A program made the position numbers and the translations under genes. Shown one piece after another: positions 47,207 through 60,789 of a stretch of DNA of 64,000 nt (its first letter is position 1; the number at the start of each line of letters is the position of its first letter). Origin of the DNA: Megamerina dolium (Eukaryota; Arthropoda; Insecta; Diptera; Megamerinidae); NCBI GenBank assembly GCA_963854835.1, contig OY978526.1, positions 74,186,418 to 74,250,417 on the forward strand, given 5' to 3'. The notes beneath the pieces are model-generated. The model saw nothing but the letters and a program-made list of their open reading frames with translations, was not told where the DNA came from and did not search any database.

Positions 47207-48525
47207 TTATCTTCTCGGCTTGCCAAAACTACTCGACGGGCCCATACCATTGCCGTAAATAGCATTTGAACTCATACCGATGCCACTGCCACCACCACCA
47301 CCAACACCAACACCCCCACCCCCACCATTGCCATAGATGGCCTGACCATTGGACATGGCGACCTGCTGTTTACGCTGTAATGTGTTCGGTCCCATCGAAC
47401 GATCATCATTGTCATGCAAATCGAGTCCAGCAACCATTTGTGCAATTTCTCTCTCCTTCTTCATGTCGGGAGGATTGAATTGAAGACTAGCAAGCGATCC
47501 ATGACTGCGACTACGATGTTCCTGACGTATTGAATAGCTGAAGGCGCGCTCATTTAAATGCCCCTTACGTCGGTAGATGCCAGTACCACTTGGTGACTCG
47601 GCGCCCGAGTTTGCCGAATCATCTAGTCCATTACCGAGGGATGCGGCCAGTTTGCGATTTGACATTGCAAGTGGTCTTGGTTCGCCAATCAGCGATTGTG
47701 CCATAATTGGATGTGCTTGTGGCGGTAAACCGCTCATTTGTTGTGATGGCTGATGGTGGTGATATGCATACAATGGTGGCACCACTGGCATACCAACTGG
47801 TATGCCATTTTTCTTCTCTTTCTTCTTCTTTTTCGTCGATCGCGATGGCTGCAGTGTCGCATATTGTTGTTGCATCATAACTGGCACCTGCATTGGCACA
47901 CCCATATGTTGTGGATGGTGCATCATGTGTTGCGGATGCTGCAACGCAATACCAGCATGATGTGGAAGCTGCTGATGATGGTGATGATGAAGATGATGCT
48001 GCTGCTGTTGATGATGATGATGCGGAGCTTGTTGCGGTGGCATTGGCCCAGGTATGGGTGGTCCAGGTGGGAAACCGCGATGACTAATTGTGTGATAGTG
48101 CCGAACACCGTGTGGTGTTGGTGGTGCGCCAACTATCGGACCATACACGACGTTTGCCGGTGCACCCGGGTATACGCCGGGACGCTGCATGGTACCCGGA
48201 TGTATGGGTTTTGGTCGGATGAGAGTACCCGACAAACTTTGGCTTCCTGATGTTTTTGCCATCTTATTTTTGTCTTTTTTCTTTTTATGATGTTCCTCCT
48301 TAACGGGTGGTGGCGGCACTTCGATGGGAGTGCTTATTTGACGAATTCGTGCCGGTCGACCAAGTGTTGAATTATTCCCGGCAAAAACTTCATAGGGACT
48401 TTCCATTACAATGCTATCGAGTTGATCTTGTGAGCCATTCCAAACTTTATGATTCTCATCACCGTTATAAATGGATGCATCACCATCGTCTACAGTGACA
48501 TTGAGGTCAGCGCTACTGCCATAAA
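47207..48525 (-). CDS. 3'-terminal coding exon of an unidentified gene
   Basis: An open frame of about 438 codons ends at TAA (47209-47207). On the - strand it is preceded by TGCCTCTCCTTACAG, a pyrimidine-rich splice acceptor, so the exon starts at 48525 with two bases completing a split codon. The frame has no internal ATG near its start that looks like an initiator, so this is a C-terminal part. From its start it shows: an acidic region (DDGDASIYNGDEN), PPPP with a Lys-rich block (HHKKKKDKNK, about 74-88), a Pro/Gly stretch, a His/Gln-rich block (about 165-190), a second Lys block (KKKKKEKKNG, about 228-238), a Ser-rich, probably conserved region (RAFSYSIRQEHRSRSHGS, about 322-345, then PPDMKKEREIAQMVAGLDL) and a Gly-rich end before FGKPRR. 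No catalytic domain or membrane span is visible. It would fit the disordered tail of a scaffold or of a membrane receptor. I do not recognise the family. GC content is well above the surroundings, as expected for real coding sequence. Confidence 0.9.
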
Positions 48526-51479
48526 CTGTAAGGAGAGGCAAGAAAACAATTCTATTAGAAGGTATTTAATTAAGGTTCTATATGAAATAATATGAAAATA
48601 ACAGTAATATTAACAGGTATGTTGTGCTACAAGAAAAAATGCAGGTACGATTTTTAGCAAAACTCATTACACTCTGTAACACAAATTTGCACACTTTAAG
48701 AAATCCAATTTATTAAGAAAGTTGGTTTAAAAATGAACCACACTTTTATATCAGCTTTTCTAAATCAATTCGTTTTTATAAATAGCATTTGTAAAAATTA
48801 TGAGAATATATACTGAGAATTATGAGCATTAAAACTATTTTCAAACCTTCTCATGTGTGCAATCAAGCGTTGAATCTTTTTGTCGAACAGTGTTCGCTAA
48901 ATTCAATTAATAAATGGCCACAAGAGTGTGTCCTTCATGCACAATAAGCATATATAATCAAGTACTTTGTTTATGTTCGTATGTACCACATGATGTATCA
49001 CACTCATTAGATACTAATAGCTCAATTCCAATCAACTTAACTCAATGCAACACAATTTAACTCGACACTTTACGGTTATTGGCTCTTGACGTATCGTATC
49101 TAAAGCGTAACGCAACGTTACCTTCAGCATGTCTATCACTTTTCGTCGATTAGCAATTCAATGTAATCAAGACATGCATTTTTATATAATTTTAGTTGAA
49201 AAGAATAACAATAAACAATAGTAAAATAACTAAGAATATATTTTATAAAATATATGAATGGATTTTAGAGTGTGACTCTACAATTATTCTGACTAATACT
49301 GACTAATCAAAATTAGGTAAATTCGTAAAATTCTCCTAAAATTCACATCAAAACACGTTTCAATCACTTGGCCCCACATGGATTAAAACACCACAACAGA
49401 AGAGTGTCAATTGAGAGCGAAAGATGAAACGAAATATAACATTATTCTCACAAATTAAATCATCTGCTTTGTCATGATTCACTTGTGTGTAGTGTAGCTT
49501 ATAGTGTTTATTGCATTTGTACTTGATTTTCATTGCAAGTTGGTTTAATGTCATTGTACTAAGTAACTGTAATTTGATCATTTTAAAGTTTCCATGCAAT
49601 TCAACAAGTGTAAAAGGTGACAGTTCTGTCATTGTTTTTGCTCTTGTTTTCTGTCAGGTTCTTATCTCATTGTTGACGATGTTATTTGTATTTCATTTTT
49701 TTTTTTCAAGTTAATGTTCTGTAATATAATTACATACATAGGTATGTACATATATATATATTTATGGCAGTTACTTTCTTACACATTCTCGCATGCACAC
49801 TTACACGAGTACAATACACATACACATAGTGTTAATCTACTATGTATACTCGTCTAGGTATTATTATACTCATACCTTTATACCTGTAGTAGCGTGTGCA
49901 AGTGTGAGTATATGTAAGTTTGAGACGATTTTGTGATGCTTACGGTAGAAATGGTAGAAACGGTAGTGGAAATAGAGTACAATAACCCTAAGAAAATCGC
50001 AATTAATTAGTGGTTTTACTATGTATATACGTAGGATGCACGTAAATGAGCATTTAGTAGTTAAAAATTGCCACCACCATAACAGTATTGCTAATAAAAG
50101 CAGCAGCCAAGAATAGCGAACAATTGTCCATATGTCAAAAAAGTGACATATTAGAACAACAAGAAAGACATTTAGCAAACAAAAACAGCTAATGAGAAAG
50201 AGTGTAAGCATAACTAAGAAAAGAAGTTATATAGAAATACATAGAATAAATATGAAACTACAAAGTAAACATTTTTAAATGCTAATATACATATACCTAC
50301 GTATGTATAAATGCTGCTATTTCCTTTTTTGGGAAAAAATACAATTTTTATAATCTTTCTCGCATATATAAGTATGTAGATCTATGTGCCGTATAACTAA
50401 AAAGTAATAAAATTTTATTTTATTATATTTTCGTGATTTTAATATATATAATGTGTCTAACGATCATGCAAATATTTCAATTAACCTTTATGGCAAGTAC
50501 TTAGAAATGCTTATTTAATAGACACTGGTATGTAGACTTTATACTTATTTTCTTTTCATTTATTACACATTACAAATTCTAAACAATTATTTAATAAATA
50601 TGAAAGTGAAATAATACTGACCGATCAAAAGTACGCTTTCTAACGACAATTGTAAATTAGTTCAAACACTACTCGAAACAATTTTATTGCTTATTTTAAC
50701 TTTGTTGTTGTTGCTACTATCGAAAAAAAAATCGAATAACAACATACTTTTGCGCAAATTTCTCTCTAATTATTACATATTATAGACTTTTTCGAGTGTA
50801 TTACAAAGATCATAGATCCTTGTTGGAAAAAAATAACAAATATATTAAAAATTCAATATCGCAATTAAATAAAATAATTGTATTAAAGAATAGGCATTTT
50901 TTATGCTATCGAAAATTACTTCAAAATCGAACTCGATTTATATGATATATGATATTGCTTTTATTCAAAACTTTTGCGATAGCTTCCGCGATTTCGTAAA
51001 CGATAGTTTTTGAGGCAAATTAACATAACGCGAGAAAGGCGAGGAACAACTATTCTTTTCGATATCGTTCTTTGACAGCCCTTAGTAAAGACGTATAAAT
51101 ACTACACTTTTGACAGAAGTGCACCGCTATTCTTTTTACGAGATTATTTTCTTCGAGAAAGTCGATTAATAACTATCGTTTTTGATATCGTAAACGAAAT
51201 ATTGGTCGTGTGAGATTGAATTAAAATTTTTGAAATTTCAGAATAATCCAAATAATACCTACATTTCTGTGACAGCTTTTTGTGAAGACCTATTCACCAC
51301 TACACTTTGCGAGAGAGCAATGAAGATAATTTTTTAGTACAGGCATAATATAAACGAGGAACTGTTGTCGATTGGCAAATTTACCTACGATTTTTATTAG
51401 ATATTATTAATAAATTTAAAAAAATATTATAAATAATTTTAAATATAAACACAATTAAACTATTTGCAAAAAAAAAAAA
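48526..51479. other. Probable intron of the - strand gene; AT-rich, nothing else recognised
   Basis: The sequence lies directly upstream of the acceptor at 48526-48540. No upstream coding exon could be recognised up to 64 kb. Around 50940-51320 short degenerate repeats occur (for example ACTACACTTTTGACAG and ACTACACTTTGCGAG), which suggests an old element. Confidence 0.45.
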
Positions 51480-52640
51480 GATTAGTAGGAGCTCCGCGCC
51501 TACTCTCTTATATAGCTCCATTACAAAGTCACTATATTGACCTATTCAATGACGTCGTTATATACGGAGGCTAATTTGTAGTGCTTAAATATAATATTTG
51601 GCGAAAAATGGAAGAAAATGGCGTAAAACAAACTGTATGCTTATAATTTGAGGGAAACCTCAAAAATCTTGACTTACAGTTAAAAAACAGGGTTTGCCTC
51701 CTCTTGTTCACTTATGTGGCTATGACTCAGTTAATTATTAATATTATAGTTCTTAAAAATTTAGCGAAAAATGGGCACGGCACTTACGCTAATTAACATA
51801 CAAATATTTTGACGCATTTAATGATTTCGCTAAATTTTACTTGAAAACGATTTTCAAGCAACTATGGCATAATAAAATTAAAAAAAAATATAAATAAGTG
51901 TTACTTAAAGCCCCAAAGGGCTCATTGGCCGAGTTTCTCTTCCATTACTGTTGTGCGTGTTAAATTTTGGATAGTATTAGAAGGGACCTACTTATTTTAG
52001 ACGGTTTCGAACGGCAGAATTCTTGCGACATCACTTTTTCGGAGCTTTGTAGCAGAGTTCATTTAGAAGCTTTTCCATGGCTAATTGTCACTGACGGAAG
52101 AATTGCCAATTGCTTTCCGACAGGTGGGTACTATCGAACTATCGAAAAATCTTTTCGATATGAAATTTGTTATGCTTCACCCGGAGATTGAACACACGAC
52201 TTACAGATCAGAAGGCCAACACACTAACCACTGAGCCAAGGCACCCTCTATGTTTGGCATAGAGGTTCATAATAAGATGCTGAAATATTTGGGTAAAACT
52301 AGTCGCAACATGTTTACTATTTTATATACCTTACATAGAACGCCAATATTTTGACCAATTCAATAATGCCGCTATTTTGTGCTGATTGTGAGATGACGTT
52401 TAATACACAATCCAATATTTTAGTGATTAATCATTTAACGAAAAACGCTTACTATTTGACATAGCTTCCATACAAAGTCATTATTTTGATGAACTATATA
52501 CATATTACTTCAGGATGACTCTAAAGAAGTTTAGGATGGTGGTCCATATTTAAGTGCTTAAAAATGGTCGCGGCACACTTACTAAAAGTTATTATATTGA
52601 CCCGTTCAATAATTTCTTAGAATTTTATTTTACATAGAAA
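51480..52640. repeat. Dispersed repeat G, split by a SINE
   Basis: Units with the pattern 'ACAAAGTCACTATATTGACC(T)ATTCAATGACGTCG' recur on both sides of the SINE (51527; 52340 'GCCAATATTTTGACCAATTC'; 52590 'TATTATATTGACCCGTTC'), along with 'GCGAAAAATGG' blocks. Class unknown. Confidence 0.5.
51872..52254 (-). mobile_element. tRNA-derived SINE, full length
   Basis: This is the most complete copy in normal arrangement. The 3' side is on the left (ATATAAATAAGTGTTACTTA, AAGCCCCAAAGGGCTCATTG), then TTCTCTTCCATTACTGTTGT, GGGACCTACTTATTTTAG and GGTGGGTACTATCG. The tRNA head is on the right (B box reads GGAGATTGAAC in reverse; A box within CACTGAGCCAAGG). TGGCATA flanks both sides (51865-51871 and 52255-52261), a possible 7-bp target duplication. 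The 74-codon + strand frame inside is an artefact. Confidence 0.88.
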
Positions 52641-54700
52641 TGACTGTGACACGTCCATTTTTTGATACACAGGTCTGTATTTTACTGATGAAGAATTTTG
52701 TGAAAAATTTTCGTAACAAATATTTTAATTCTTTTAATAATGAAACATTGCATAAAAATGCATAGGTGTAAGGTATTATTAAGTCGTTACATACTGACAG
52801 AAATACTCATAATTTTTTGCTTTTGTAATATTCCCCTAAAGAAAAATAAATGATAATTTTAATTAATGAAATATATACAAAGAAGAATATAAAATATATT
52901 CTTAGTATAATCTTAATCAATTATAAATACAATTCTCTGCTTATTAGCTATTATGTGTATTAATCATGCATGTTTTCTATAAATAAATTCATTGCCAACA
53001 ATAAATATAATAGTTAGTAAATATTCAAATATATGTATATTATGTACTATATAGATGATTATATGCCTCAAGATTCCTGTTCACTCATTGGTGAGCATGT
53101 TTGTAAATAAAATAAAAACGTACCTTTTGAAATTTCAAGTTCAATTGTTTAGATCACTAATTAAATGAAGAAAAAAAAAATCGAAGAAAAATAATAGTAG
53201 AAAAATATTTTACGCTCGAGTTAATCAAAAAAATATGGAAGCGTAGTTGAAAAGTTTCAATATTTTTGCGATTATAATGAAAAATGAAAAATATCATTGT
53301 GATGGTAATTGTTTGAGTTGCTGTTGCTTGCTAAATGTTGCCATATTTTGAACTTAGCTTAAGCTAATGTAGAGAATTTTTTGAAATTATGTAATAATAT
53401 TATTCACATATGAATAAGTGAATAAGTAAAAGAAATTTCAAATGAAGTTTTTTGTTCTCTCAATATGTATATACATTAGGGTGGTTTTCGTTTTGTGTGT
53501 TTGGTTTGAAATAGGAATTTTGATATGGGACACATGAAAAAAGTGAAAAATAGCCTGGATAATGAAACCATTGGAACCACTTAATATATATTAGTATGTA
53601 TATTAGTACATATTTATATCCGCAAAGCCATAGGTGATAGACTGTGCAAGCGTGCATGAAAATGCATTTCCGCGCTGTAAAACTTTTGCTGTGCATACAT
53701 ATAATAAATACTAAAATGTTATACATATGTGCATAAGTACATATATTGCGAGTACATGTATACAACTTCAACTTTATGATTATATAGTGTACGAGTATAT
53801 ATATATATGAATAAGTGATTTATAATTACCGGCTTCTTTCGGTGAAAACAATTATATACAAACATCGGAACACATATATCTCTTAAGAAAATTCCAAGAA
53901 ACCAAATTAATTTACAAATATTTACATGCATATATATTCAAACATATACACATACTATGATATATTATATATATAAATATAAAATCGTTATTTTTCAACT
54001 TTTTGCTTACAATTTTTCATAATGAGTGTGGAAAAATATAATAAATAAAACATGAGCATAATGGTTGCACTTTAATAATTTCAAAACAAACAATTTCGAA
54101 ATTACAAATTTTGGTTAAAATTGCTATGGAGACACGTGTACTAGTATGATGATAGTCATATGTTAGTTAGGTGCAGTAATAAAGTAAGGTAAAGTGACAA
54201 AAGACTGACATTCGTATTAACAAAAAACAAAAGCCAAGAATTAGTTTTCACTGATGAATCATATTATCAGTGACAAAATATTTTGTTTATATCATAGTGT
54301 AATACATTTTAAAAAAGAAATCGTTTATATTTGATATGGAGACTATTTTTCTGTGGTGTATTTTTTTCATGAACAACTAACTTTTGTCAATTTTCATGCA
54401 TATTCTTTGCAAAAATAATGAATGGAATAACTTGAAATATTTTTGATAGTCAACATATTTATTAAACATTATTTTATTGTTAAAAAAAAAATTATAAATT
54501 TAAAAATTTATTTATTAATTTTTATTTTATGTATTTTAATTTTATTTATGTTTTCGTTTTTTTATATTCAAATAGCTTATGATGTAAAATATGACACTGA
54601 AGATGATACTTTCGGATTGATGAAAATTGTTAAATTTTGCAACAAGTTGGGTAAGTAGGTATGGTGGCTGACATATGACGCACTTAGGACCCTTATCACG
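52641..54700. other. AT-rich spacer, nothing recognised
   Basis: Near 53470 the sequence ACATTAGGGTGG resembles the terminus of the candidate element at 684. TATA-rich tracts lie at 53795-53810. No gene was recognised. Confidence 0.45.
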
Positions 54701-54710
54701 TGAACTAATC

Positions 54711-54925
54711 CTTATCTCACTGAGTCCTTCTTAAACGATCCTGACAATTTAATAGACGATATTATCTTTGTTAAATTTATGTTAACAATTTTGGTAATTC
54801 TGTCAAGCGATTGGACTCCAAGCGTGTTAAACCTTCTCCTGCAGAGAGCCAAGCACCCGCACAGAAAATATTCTATGGTTCCTTCCACTTCTTCATCTTG
54901 ACAACTCCTAGAGTAGTCATACTAT
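54711..54925 (-). pseudogene. Relic of a LINE polyprotein C-terminus
   Basis: The - strand translation reads SRSCQDEEVEGTIEYFLCGC followed by LALCRRRFNTLG and about 35 further residues to a stop at 54711. The pattern C..EEE.T.EHFLC.CPAL..RR...LG is the Cys/His cluster near the end of dipteran non-LTR polyproteins of the I/R1/Jockey type. Only this short part is present. Confidence 0.6.
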
Positions 54926-56050
54926 TATAGTAATATTCAGTCTGGAGACCTTTTGACTAATGAATTACATATAATGATATATTATTTCCGCTAGATATAT
55001 GTACAAAAATAAAATTACATATTTTATTTTTTTCAAGTAGTTCCATTTTACTCGTAGGTATGTACTTACATACATACATATATATGCATGTATTCAAATG
55101 CAAACTCTAACATTTACAAAAATCTTCATTTCAATAAAAACAATAAGTAGGTAAACAAATAAATAAATAAATTAGTTATTCAACAAAAATGTTATTTCGT
55201 TCATTAAGTACCATAAAAAAAAAAAAAAATCAAAATAAATATAAAATATTTTGTGAAGGAGTGGCAATATTGGTACATACTATACATCAGCTGTATAACC
55301 ACATGTATATAGTACCACACCATGCTGCTGCTGCTGCTGCTATGCTGATGGTACTCTAAGCTTACATTCATACATGTACATTCATACAGTGTTGTTCATA
55401 TAAGGCTATGTCTATGGTAGACATAGACGTACTCGCCATATTTGCTTGTCATAATTTCACTACAGCAATTGCACAGTCTCTCTTAAATATGTATACCGAT
55501 ATGAACTCGTATGTACTCGTAGATATAACGTTCATCAATGCAAGTAAATATTTACAGATTATAGCCAATGTGCCAAATATGCGCATGTGCGCAGCTGCAG
55601 TTAACCTAAACTGGGACAACAGCAGAGTAAAACGATAAAAAAAAAAAGCAGAAACTACAACAAAAGATATTAAAATAAAATCTGAAAGACATTTTTCAGA
55701 CAAACAAGCTTACATATACATACTACTACTTTATTCGTACATATGCCAAAGAATGCAAAGAAACTGGCTGAAAAATATGCATATACCTACACTTATCAAC
55801 TTGTTTGTACTCCTCAAATCATTAGCAACACAAGTATTGTATATTGTATAAAGATATCTACTTAGTTACGTGCGTATTCTTTTTAGCATTTGAAAATAAA
55901 GTATACTATGATATGTTAATAAAAATATGTATAAATATATCTATATGTATGTTCGTATGAATGATTACTGTTGTTGTAAGTGAAATTGATGGAATTCCAT
56001 CAAAAGTAATATTGTACATGAAAGAGAAGCAACAATAATTGGCTTATTTT
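54926..56050. other. AT-rich spacer
   Basis: It includes a (CTG)n run at 55324-55340. A 76-codon + strand frame at 55408-55638 has no recognisable family. Confidence 0.45.
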
Positions 56051-56053
56051 GGG

Positions 56054-56129
<76 letters not shown>
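56054..56129. repeat. (TA)n microsatellite
   Basis: About 38 uninterrupted TA units. Confidence 0.97.
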
Positions 56130-56132
<3 letters not shown>

Positions 56133-56379
56133 CATGTGAAAGATTAACATATGAGTACATATTTATAAATATAATCAAAGAGGTATGAGTATATACATAT
56201 ACATAAACTTGATTATAAGAAAAAAAGTGTATAAACCATAATATTGCTTATAGAAAAAATTATAAAAAAAAAACATAAATTTAATAAAGTTTTAATAATC
56301 ATCGATAATATCGATAAGTTCAGATAACCTACACTATATTAGACAGATAGATATATGTTTGAAAAATCATACTTTTGAT

Positions 56380-56750
56380 GGTAAGTGGGTGTTATTATCA
56401 TCCGATAAGATTCATTTTCAAATATAGTTGTATTCATTCGTTGCTAAAAACGAATACTACATGTCGAATTTAAGTCTCATAACTTCATATTTTTGTGTAA
56501 AGTAAATAGACACATTAGAAAATATATTTTTATATGGCGGTTACCAGTTGTTTTTATTCGATTTTGTCAATTTTTTAATAAATCTTTAACAAATCGTTTT
56601 TAATCGAATTTCAGTTCGGTAACTATATTTTTTCGTGCGCAAAGTGCGGAAACATGCATTTATTTGTATGGGATGTTGTCGCAGTTCTTATGCAGTAGCT
56701 CCCATTTTATAATATAATCGTTCTCTAATAAAAATAAACTCATATCATGA
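56380..56750. repeat. Dispersed repeat B, third copy, partial
   Basis: Segments TTCATATTTTTGTGTAAAGT and CGTGCGCAAAGTGCGG, with GTATGGGATG, match units at 6740-7395 and 43005-43790. Two diverged units are visible. Confidence 0.5.
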
Positions 56751-57343
56751 GTTTCAATTTGATTTTTTGATAGGTTTTGGATTCCAATTTCGAAAAGAAC
56801 GCAATGAGAAAGATAGAAATTATATGGATGGAATTAGGTATTTAAAACTTTTGGATGAAAGGACAGTTTCCATTACTGTATATTCTAAAATTTACACGAC
56901 TTTTTATACAGATTTACGTCAAAATGTTAATATTTCATTAAAGTTTTCTTTAGAAGAACGAAAACCGTACATAGGGGTATCCCTTATAGTGATTGTCCTC
57001 ACCTTTTTCGCAGACGCTAAAACACTTTTCACCATCGATCAGAATAGATATACCTCCACCTGCTAACTGTGGACTCTAACAAAGAGGAAGATCCAGTACA
57101 CATCGAAAGGACTGAAGAAGCCTTTATGCTTCGAATTTCCAAATGATACCAGCCAAACTCAAAGAGGACTTACGAAATCTTCTGTGAGCGGTCAGAATCA
57201 ATTTTTTTCCATAATAATATGGTAGATATGGTATGGTAGTAATAGCCAAATAATTAAATAGGTAATTTATTACTTTCTTAAATAAGGCTAAAAGTATTTT
57301 GCTAGTAAATTCGATTAAAGTTACAAAAAAAAAATCTCTTTAC
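56751..57343. other. Spacer, no recognised gene
   Basis: A 99-codon + strand frame (56767-57066) sits between two repeats. It has no recognisable family and no codon or context support, so I leave it uncalled. Confidence 0.4.
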
Positions 57344-58887
57344 AGTCGGCTGGGGCCGACCAAACTATACCCTGCATATGTAGATTTATATATAAAAAGT
57401 TTACTCGAATATCCAACTTTTTTTTTATTTCCACTTTTCGAGAAACAATTTTTGCATATACTACTAATTTACACCCGAAATATGGTTGACTTTGACGAAG
57501 TAAAAGGATTTTAAGATAATTCCGAGGCTTAGTATGGGAGCTATATAAAAAGTGGGCGTGGCTTACCACTTTCTAGTAAATCCAATTAATTTTTCAATGT
57601 TAATCCACACCTTAAATTTGGTGTCCTAAGTTGAATAGTTTCTAAGTTATGGTGGTTAACATTTTTGTTTAATTTCCTCAACTTTGTATGGGAGCCCCAA
57701 TAAGAAGTGGGCGTGGTACGCTGATTTTTTGCCAGATTATTTCCGACTTCGATATTAATTTAAGTGTCAATTATGGTTATTGTAGACATAAGATTGCCTA
57801 AGTTACAGCTGTTTCAATTTAAAATTTGTATGGGGGCTACGATAAACACTGGGCGTGGTGCACCCATTTTCTGTGAGCCTAGTTGCTCTTACAATACTAA
57901 TCCATACCCTAAGTCTCGTTGTCCTAGGCTAAACGGTTTGTAAGCTATGGAGCTTAAAATTTTAGTTTAATTCACTCGACTTTGTATGGGAGACCCATGA
58001 AGGAGTGGGCGTGGCACACTGATTTTCTGCCAGATTTTTGCCGACTACGATATTAATTTAAGTGTCAATTATGGTTATTCTAGACAGAAGATTGCCGAAG
58101 TTACAGCTGTTTCAATTTAAAATTTGTATGGGGGCTACGATAAACACTGGGCGTGGTACGCCCATTTTCTGTGAGCCTAGTTGCTCGTACAATACTAATC
58201 CACACCTTAAATCTCGTTATTCTACGCTGAATAGTTTGCAAGTTATAACCGGTAACATTTTTTTTAATTTCCACAACTTTGTATGGGAGACCCAAAAAGG
58301 AGTAGGCGTGGCACATTGATTTTCTGCCATATTATTTCTCACTGCTATGTTAATCTAAGTGTCAATTATGGTTATTCTAGACAGCAGATTGTAGAAGTTA
58401 CAGCAGTTTAAATTTAAAAGAAGTACAGACACTTTGTCTACGCTACGCTAGAAAGTAGGCGTGGCTCATCCACTTTTGGTGAGGTTATATAGTAGTATAA
58501 TATAACTCTATGTGCAAAATATTGTTGTCCCAAGTGGTATATTGTGTGAGTTATAGCAAGTTAAAGATTTTGAAAATTTCGAGGTTAGTCGCTTTGAATG
58601 CTTGGTGTGGGCGTGGTTATTGACCGATCATGCCCAATATCAATCCCCTCCGTACCCTTGGATCATAGATTACTTTTCATCGAAATAGCTCAATATTTAC
58701 TCAAGTTATCGTGCGAACCAGCCAGGTGACAGACAGACGGACGGACGGACGGACATCGTTAAATCGAAAATTTAATCGACGCTGATCACGAATATATATC
58801 CATGTCTATATCTCCGGAGATTCCTTCAAGTGGACACAAACATCTGACCGAAATGAATATACCATGCATATTGCATTATGCAGGGTA
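57344..58887 (+). repeat. Dispersed repeat C, longest copy, with ~298-bp internal tandem units
   Basis: The left end CAGTCGGCTGGGGCCGACC..TATACCCTGCAT and right end ATTATGCAGGGTATAAT are inverted around ATACCCTGCATAAT. The anchor ACTTTGTATGGGAG occurs at 57681, 57980 and 58276 (steps of 299 and 296 bp). Each unit carries AAGTGTCAATTATGG and CTGTGAGCCTAGTTGCTC blocks. A (GACG)n run at 58736-58755 lies near the right end. The two first units are much more alike than those of the 13.6-kb copy. Confidence 0.8.
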
Positions 58888-60780
58888 TAATAAAACTAAT
58901 AATAATTGTTTCTTTAAATTATGTAAATAATTCTGTTGCTATATTAGCCAATATTCCGTCATGCCAAATAAAGATGTGATTGAATTTTTAAAGTAAGATC
59001 GACTTGTCAGATATTATTGATTAGATCTTAGCGGTATTATTTGACTTATATTGTTAGGTCATATTCGACTCCCGCAAATATTTTACGTGATCCTTATCAA
59101 TCTCATTGAAATTTTCTGTTAGTAAACAGTAAACAGTGCCACGGATGATCAAATGCTAATGGAACAGGAAGTCAGTCAGTAGGTGATACAGCATTGATCG
59201 AATTCGTATTGGTGTTAATAAAAAAAGCTTTTTGAGTCGTTGAAAAGATAATATAATTAAGTAGTTTTCAATAGTCAACAAAGTTAACTGTTCAAATACT
59301 GTCCATTAATAAAGCGGATAGTTTTAATGTTTGGCTATTTTATAAAGTTTGCCATACTAAAACATGAAATTCTTAAATTTTTTCCAAAATGGCACGAAGT
59401 TATTACATTGACTTCTGAACGACTCTTGTGGGTACATATTTTGCATTTCATTCAAATTCAATTAAATTTTAGAATTGTTGCAGTAATTACCTTTATAATA
59501 ATAGAATAATTGCTTCATTCTTTTCCTATGCAATTAGACGCAAAAAAAACACAAACAATTTGTATAAATGCAATATGTATATAGGAACAATATTCATACA
59601 TATAGTTTGAACGTAAACATATAATAGACACTAATGATGTGGTGTTGCAATCTGTAGATGATGTAGCAATAATAGCAACAACTTCATCACCATCAGTAAT
59701 AGGAGTAATAAATTTGCAAATAAACGAATATGTAATTTTTTTTAATATTTACGACTATGCATAGTATGTATTATGCATTTGATTTGGTTACATACATATG
59801 TATGTATGTATGTATGTATATTCAATATGTTGTTTGTCATGGTCAACTGATCAGGTTTATTTGATTTTTTTTCCTTTTTTTTCTTTTTGTTTTCCTTCTT
59901 ACTGTTTATGCGAATTTGTGTTTTTTCTTTATGATGGAATATCAGTTAGTTCAATTTTGCATATGTAAATAATTGAAATGTGTGAAAACCCGAATTAACA
60001 ATACCTAATAAATGATTGTTAATGTCCATGTGTATTTTGTATGTAAATATGAGATGAAACAATCATTTGTAGTCAATACAAATATATACTAACCTTAGAG
60101 ATCAGCAACAAATTCAATGTAATTATCTAAACATAGGTAAATGTACGGTTGGTTGGGGTGCTCTCCAAATAAACAAGCATAATTTTTAATATCTCTCTTC
60201 ACTTTTTAACTAAAAGTTTCGATTTACACCATCTCAGCATTAGTATATTACTTTTGGCAACTTTTTCCCTAATCGATTAGAATCCTGTAAAGACGATTTT
60301 TTGGCAACTATGCGATTTAAAAAAATCGATTTCTAAATGATTTTTCATTCATTTTGGCAGACACTTGAAGATAGAAGGTGAAGAAAGGAGTGAGTATGTA
60401 CGTGGAAAATACTAAATATGTGAAACTAGTGGGAATTGGAGTCATAATTAAGCCATGTACTGCATATTTTGATTAATTTTTTTCTTTGAAATATCTTAGA
60501 TCGAAGTTTCAAAGAAAAGGTATGATTGAATCAAATTGCCTTGGCGCTTACATTTAAAATATTTCAGAAAGTGTAGTAATCGAACCATGCAATGAATGGT
60601 ACATTGAAGTGTCAAGGCATTGGATTGTCGTAGCTTTGATTTGATATATTTTAAATATGGATTTATTAAAATTGCCCAGTTGAAGGGTTATTTCATGGGC
60701 ATTTATTGATTTTCAGTTATTTTTAGGTATATTTCGTATGAGTGCCTCTTTAAGGAATGGAGGGAGGAGTCAAATATTTT
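58888..60780. other. AT-rich spacer, nothing recognised
   Basis: It holds (TATG)n at 59796-59820 and a hairpin with 12-bp perfect arms (TTTTCTTTGAAA at 60480-60491, complement at 60507-60518). No gene was recognised. Confidence 0.45.
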
Positions 60781-60789
60781 TAGTGGACC

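Noticed and set aside
47753..48250. 165-codon + strand frame
   Set aside because: It is the antisense shadow of the His/Gln-rich exon and is compositionally biased.
56767..57066. 99-codon frame as a gene
   Set aside because: It sits between repeats B and C, has no recognisable motif and no downstream signals.
60480..60518. Hairpin with 12-bp arms as a microRNA precursor
   Set aside because: The stem is too short and AT-rich, without the 22-base duplex expected of a microRNA.
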